A stretch of DNA of 9,577 nt from Sphingopyxis sp. (GTDB lineage Bacteria > Pseudomonadota > Alphaproteobacteria > Sphingomonadales > Sphingomonadaceae), in NCBI GenBank assembly GCA_012035435.1, contig JAAUPH010000073.1, positions 1 through 9,577 of the forward strand. Direction: 5' to 3'. Under the pieces are notes generated by a model. The model searched no databases. It was given only the letters and a program-made list of their open reading frames with translations, and was not told the DNA's origin. Each line of letters starts with the position of its first letter. Within the stretch, counting starts at the first letter, position 1. Made by a program: the position numbers and the translations under genes. Shown piece after piece: positions 6,782 to 9,577 of the stretch.

Positions 6782-6969
6782 TCGTGTCCAGCGCGTTTGG
6801 ATGAAGCAGCTATGCTAGCGAAAATGCCAGAAATGCGCGACTTATCGGCTCCATTCTCGAATGGATGGGGTGTGCTCCCTTTTCCCTTTGCTTTCGCTTC
6901 GTCTCCGCATTCATTTCTTCGCGATTTTGAAATTGCTCTCATATTAGATTCTCCGGGCAGGTTTACTCA

Positions 6970-7734
6970 TCACAATGTAGAATCACGGTCAGGCAGCCAG
7001 TTTTCGCGAGCGAAAATGGTGCGCGCCATGCGATTGAGAATCGTCACCAAATCATCGTCTTGTACGTTGGCGCGGGCGACTGGCTGCTCCCATTCGGGCA
7101 ACTGGCAAATCATGCGTTCCCGTTCGTCACGCTGTTCTTTGCGACGCGATAGCTCGTCATCGCTAACCGGAGCCACAGGCGGCAATCGCAGTGTCTTTGC
7201 TGCAAGTTCGGGCAGCATGATCCGGTAAGCATTGGTGATCTGACGGACTGTAGGACCACTGCCAACGTTTCCCGTAGGCTCATATCGGCGGCGCAATTCG
7301 ATGAAGCCATGCAGCACAAGGCGCTTGAGCGCCTCTGAGATTGCGTTGACGCTGAGCCGTGCCCGTTCGCATAATGACAGGTATGATGGTTCGAGCCTGC
7401 CGGTGCGGTAGTCGATCAAGTCGAGCAAGACTTTGAGAACTTTGATCCCGGTGTAGCCAAGTGCGCCATTGCGCTTACCTGCCGGTTTCGTGATGTTGTC
7501 ATAGCGCTCAGCGGCTTTGAGGATCGGACCTTTCTGCTTCGGATCGAACGATTGAAAAAAGCCCTTGAGAGCGTCGCGATGTAATGATCCCCGTCTGACG
7601 AACGCTTTCATCCGGCGGCGACTGCCTCGATTGAGAAGTTCGCCAATCTGGGCACAGCGACCACGCTCAGCCTTTTCATTTTCGTTTGCAGGGTTGCTCT
7701 GGCGCAGACTAGGAGCTGAACAAGGGGCGCTCAT
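6970..7734 (-). CDS. RepA-like replication initiator with winged-helix domain
   Basis: The chosen start is ATG 7732-7734 (MSAPCSAPS, 254 aa). The open frame extends to 7863, but the added residues are Cys/Trp-rich and cross a hairpin, so they look non-coding. No strong ribosome binding site precedes the ATG, and Met85 of the long frame (7611) is an alternative. The Arg/Lys-rich N-terminus (RGRCAQIGELLNRGSRRRMKAF) is followed by a globular part. The middle is a winged helix: LEPSYLSLCERARLSVNAIS as the HTH and LHGFIELRRRYEPTG as the wing. I recall similar sphingomonad proteins annotated as replication protein A or HTH protein. Position next to oriT and a mob operon supports plasmid-type replication. 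It could instead be a transcription regulator of the element. Initiator activity is inferred. Confidence 0.6.
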   Translation of the reverse strand: MSAPCSAPSLRQSNPANENEKAERGRCAQIGELLNRGSRRRMKAFVRRGSLHRDALKGFFQSFDPKQKGPILKAAERYDNITKPAGKRNGALGYTGIKVLKVLLDLIDYRTGRLEPSYLSLCERARLSVNAISEALKRLVLHGFIELRRRYEPTGNVGSGPTVRQITNAYRIMLPELAAKTLRLPPVAPVSDDELSRRKEQRDERERMICQLPEWEQPVARANVQDDDLVTILNRMARTIFARENWLPDRDSTL

Positions 7735-7817
7735 GCCGCACCGCCCGGAAGCGACATATCGCTTGTCAGAATCCGAAGATTTTGGTACCCAAATTGGACA
7801 AGGCCATTGCACACATG

Positions 7818-7854
7818 ACCGCTGGTGAGGGCTGCAACCCTTCCGGCGGTTTTT
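7818..7854 (+). terminator. Rho-independent-like terminator on the strand opposite the rep leader
   Basis: ACCGC (7818-7822) pairs with GCGGT (7846-7850), and inside it AGGG (7828-7831) pairs with CCCT (7838-7841). TTTTT follows (7850-7854). No plus-strand gene ends here. The sequence lies 84-120 bp upstream of the rep-like start on the opposite strand, so it could end a short antisense RNA or simply be a leader structure on the minus strand. Confidence 0.45.
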
Positions 7855-7898
7855 GTATTCCAAGGTCGAGCAAACTTTCGGAAAAGGCGAAAATTCTG

Positions 7899-7917
7899 TT
7901 CGGGACTATTTCGGGAC
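7899..7917 (+). repeat. Tandem TTCGGGAC repeat with 11-bp period
   Basis: TTCGGGAC occurs at 7899-7906 and again at 7910-7917, spaced 11 bp, about one helical turn. It lies about 165 bp upstream of the rep-like start. Two copies on one DNA face are the smallest form of an iteron-like or regulator site. Two copies alone are weak evidence. Confidence 0.35.
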
Positions 7918-7969
7918 CCTCGTTGCCATTTGGTGCCGCTCGTTCCGCATCGGTTCTTTTCAAGTTCGC

Positions 7970-7997
7970 TTGACCGAGCGAGAAAACGGCTTATTAG
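7970..7997 (+). promoter_or_regulatory. Promoter of the tRNA-Val gene
   Basis: TTGACC (7970-7975) and TATTAG (7992-7997) are spaced 16 bp, matching five and four of six sigma-70 positions. The -10 box ends 17 bp before the mature tRNA 5' end, giving a short leader as is usual for tRNA genes. Confidence 0.5.
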
Positions 7998-8014
7998 GCC
8001 GAGTTCTGGTTTAA

Positions 8015-8089
8015 GGGCGCTTAGCTCATTGGTAGAGCATCTCGTTTACACCGAGAGGGTCGGCGGTTCGAGCCCGTCAGCGCCCACCA
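8015..8089 (+). tRNA. tRNA-Val(UAC), with encoded CCA
   Basis: All four arms fold. The acceptor stem is GGGCGCT with AGCGCCC (7 of 7), and the D stem is GCTC/GAGC. The anticodon stem TCTCG/CGAGA closes the loop TTTACAC, giving anticodon TAC at 8047-8049. The T stem GGCGG/CCGTC has one G-U pair and loop TTCGAGC. The discriminator is A, followed by genomic CCA (8087-8089). It decodes valine GUA/GUG codons. It is complete and faces the downstream minus-strand gene, whose stop is only 14 nt away. tRNA 3' ends are common integration targets, and an integrase remnant lies elsewhere in the window. I see no second copy of the tRNA 3' end here. Confidence 0.97.
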
Positions 8090-8103
8090 CCCGTCTTCAA
8101 TCG

Positions 8104-9360
8104 CTACCGCATATTCTCCAACGCGGCGAAATAGCGTTCCATCGCCTGCGCCGCCTGTGCCGACAATCCGATGAATATCCGCCGCCCGTCGCGCGGATCG
8201 GCCTGCCGTTCGAACAGGCCCGTATCGGTCATTGTTTTGATCCATCGCAGCGCCGTGGTCGCTGGCACTGCCGCCGCAATACACAGGCTCGACACCGCCA
8301 CCGGTTGCCCTTCCAGCTGTGCGGCATAAAGGTCCAGCAGCATGTCCCAAGCCGGGTCGGCAAACATGTCGGCGGGGAAAAATTGCTCGCGCGCGCGCCG
8401 CTGCCGCAGGACCCGGCGGACCGGCGCCGACGGGCGCGCAAGGCGGCGGCGGAAATCCGTCGCCGCCAGGTGGCCATGCAACAGGCAAATGGTGGCGGCG
8501 GCAATGGCAAGCCCATAGCCAGGCAAGAATGAAAATGACTCGATCGATAAGCCGACTTGGTGGGCAGCATAGGCCACGGTGCCGTACAGTAGAACAAGTT
8601 TGGTATAGATGAAAATTCCAGCCTGCTGGACGACCCGTTCGCCGGAGACCGACGCACCCACATCCCAGATTGAGCGAATGAGATCAAGACGGAGTCGTAC
8701 CGACGTCTTTAAGATGGGGCGACAACGCAGCAAAAGATACAGGGTGCCTGTTGCTTCAGCGAGGCCGACGGCAATGGCCGCACCCTTGATCCCTAAATTG
8801 GGTGCTCCCCATCGCCCGTAGATCAGCGGGTATGCAAGGAACGCATGAAGGAGATTGACGCCGATCATGGCAAACATGGGAGTTTTGGTATCGCCGACAC
8901 CCTGCAGAACGGACGACAGGACTTGGATGAGGATGGTACAGGGAATGACGAGGAAAATGAGTGTCGAATAGGGGAGGGCTAGCTCGATGACGCCCGGCTC
9001 CGCACCCAACTGTTGCATCACCAACCGATTACCCGCTATTCCAAAGCCGGCCAACACGAGCGACAGGCCAAGGGAAATCCAGAGGAAATGCCGTGCAGCT
9101 TCTCCTGCATCCTGCCGCCGTCGAGCTCCCCACAGCTGCGCAACGATGACGTTGGTACCGACCGAAAGCCCAGAGACCAAGGTCGTCGCGACAAATGCCA
9201 GCAGTTGACCCAGACCAACAGCTGCGATTGAAGTGGCACCAAGTCCGCCGACCAAGAATACTGCTACAATGCCTTCCGCACGTTGAAGGAGAGTACTGAC
9301 CGTGATGGGAAGGGCAAGAGTCAGGACGGAACGTCTGATCTGTGTGACACCGTTGGCCAT
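8104..9360 (-). CDS. Chimeric ORF: truncated MATE transporter fused to winged-helix regulator tail
   Basis: The start at ATG 9358-9360 has AGGA 9 nt upstream. Residues 1 to about 287 are a MATE-family cation/drug antiporter: the N-terminal lobe plus part of the second lobe, about eight membrane helices, with family phrases such as LALPITVSTLLQRAEGIV, SVLQGVGDTKTPM and LPGYGLAIAAAT. MATE proteins are usually about 450 aa with 12 helices, so the last third is missing. From about residue 290 the frame becomes soluble and Arg-rich (FRRRLARPSAPVRRVLRQRR). It continues as FFPADMFADPAWDMLLDLYA, AAVPATTALRWIKTMTD and RQADPRDGRRIFIGLS, a MarR-like winged helix I associate with sphingomonad regulators, itself lacking its first few dozen residues. 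A deletion fusing neighbouring genes is the simplest origin. Efflux function is unlikely. The DNA-binding part would be tethered to the membrane if made. Confidence 0.78.
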   Translation of the reverse strand: MANGVTQIRRSVLTLALPITVSTLLQRAEGIVAVFLVGGLGATSIAAVGLGQLLAFVATTLVSGLSVGTNVIVAQLWGARRRQDAGEAARHFLWISLGLSLVLAGFGIAGNRLVMQQLGAEPGVIELALPYSTLIFLVIPCTILIQVLSSVLQGVGDTKTPMFAMIGVNLLHAFLAYPLIYGRWGAPNLGIKGAAIAVGLAEATGTLYLLLRCRPILKTSVRLRLDLIRSIWDVGASVSGERVVQQAGIFIYTKLVLLYGTVAYAAHQVGLSIESFSFLPGYGLAIAAATICLLHGHLAATDFRRRLARPSAPVRRVLRQRRAREQFFPADMFADPAWDMLLDLYAAQLEGQPVAVSSLCIAAAVPATTALRWIKTMTDTGLFERQADPRDGRRIFIGLSAQAAQAMERYFAALENMR

Positions 9361-9577
9361 GGGGCGCTATCCTAACAGAGTTCCTCATCGCATCTGATCA
9401 GAAATCAGTGATCGCATAAGAGGGAGGATGACAATAGTTAATTCGCGCAGCGGAGCATTGGGTAGTTTCACGCCACCCCGCTTATCAAAATCTAAGTTCC
9501 TTTCTGGGGTGCACTGTCTTTAAACGGCTGTATCTCGAGATTCACCACCCTGGGTTACGCGAGCCGCCCGATGCGTC
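9361..9577. other. Intergenic region upstream of the MATE chimera, right edge
   Basis: No gene is visible in these 217 bp. They should hold the promoter of the minus-strand MATE gene. The palindrome TCTGATCAGA (9393-9402) and a direct repeat ATCGCAT (9387-9393 and 9411-9417) lie 25-60 bp before the start. A CACCCC/GGGGTG inverted pair with a gap of about 30 bp lies near 9472-9512. Confidence 0.35.
9387..9417. promoter_or_regulatory. Candidate operator upstream of the MATE chimera
   Basis: The perfect 10-bp palindrome TCTGATCAGA (9393-9402) sits between two direct copies of ATCGCAT 24 bp apart, with a further CTGAT/ATCAG pair (9395-9399 and 9404-9408). The position just before the gene suits binding by a dimeric regulator. 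No known consensus is claimed. Confidence 0.35.

Larger units (their letters stand above)
6650..6969. other. 320-bp control region with oriT, between rep-like and mob genes
   Basis: I see no convincing protein here. A minus-strand open frame (6646-6942) overlaps it but has an unlikely Ser/Gly/Arg/His-rich composition. The right half is locally AT-rich (about 6890-6970). The left half holds the nic-like hairpin (6698-6730), two overlapping inverted repeats (6754-6781) and a possible mob promoter. This is a typical plasmid arrangement in which transfer start and operon control share one region. Confidence 0.6.
7735..8014. other. Non-coding region between the rep-like gene and the tRNA
   Basis: These 280 bp hold no convincing gene. 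Visible pieces are a TTTGG/CCAAA inverted repeat near 7784-7796, a hairpin plus T-run on the plus strand (7818-7854), a tandem TTCGGGAC repeat (7899-7917) and the tRNA promoter (7970-7997). As the leader of a replication-type gene it could carry the replication origin or copy-control RNA, but I cannot show either. Confidence 0.4.

Noticed and set aside
6646..6942. A 98-codon minus-strand frame whose stop overlaps the start of the RHH gene (ATGA).
   Set aside because: It crosses the predicted oriT hairpin, has unlikely Ser/Gly/Arg/His-rich composition, no recognisable fold and no good ribosome binding site, so it is probably chance.
7735..7863. N-terminal extension of the rep-like protein to base 7863.
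   Set aside because: The added residues are Cys/Trp/Lys-rich, unlike a folded domain, and cross a hairpin. The Met at 7734 begins family-like sequence.
7766..7963. A 65-codon minus-strand frame between the rep-like gene and the tRNA.
   Set aside because: It starts at TTG without a binding site, spans the hairpin and repeats, and has no protein-like pattern.

Overview
The window looks like part of an alphaproteobacterial, most likely sphingomonad, chromosome or large replicon that carries a mobilizable element. The assignment rests on recognised family resemblance, not a search: the replication/HTH protein, the MobF relaxase and the winged-helix tail at the right end all resemble proteins I associate with Sphingomonadales. 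Nearly all protein genes are on the minus strand, so the region is best read from right to left.

Right end (about 7970-9577): this looks like host DNA. It holds an intact tRNA-Val(UAC) gene on the plus strand with its own promoter. Facing it is a MATE-type transporter gene whose last third is missing. Its reading frame runs directly into the C-terminal part of a winged-helix regulator, giving an in-frame chimera. Upstream of the chimera is a short intergenic stretch with a palindrome and a direct repeat.

Middle (about 2590-7860): a compact replication and mobilization module. A RepA-like winged-helix protein (6970-7734) is followed by a 320-bp gap that contains a strong candidate origin of transfer. 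A hairpin stands 9 nt before GTCT/ATA, which matches the layout of the R388/TrwC nic site. Then come three closely spaced genes: a small ribbon-helix-helix protein, a ribbon-helix-helix-like protein with one membrane segment (DUF6118-like), and a full-length MobF relaxase-helicase. With the GTG start chosen here, the relaxase catalytic residues fall on the same numbers as in F TraI. No coupling protein or type IV secretion genes are present, so transfer would depend on a helper or on genes outside the window.

Left part (1-2589): a complete 0.85-kb IS5-family element with inverted repeats, a duplicated target and a two-frame transposase sits just downstream of the relaxase. Beyond it is a secreted protein of unknown function with four cysteines. 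Next is a short remnant of a tyrosine integrase (the end of its catalytic domain, including the Tyr), then a weakly supported open frame running off the left edge. The integrase scar, relaxase module, Rep-like gene and neighbouring tRNA together suggest an integrated mobilizable element that has lost its integrase here, or whose integrase was replaced. I see no CRISPR array, restriction system or recognisable defence system. The most interesting items are the oriT, the membrane-anchored accessory protein and the transporter-regulator fusion.
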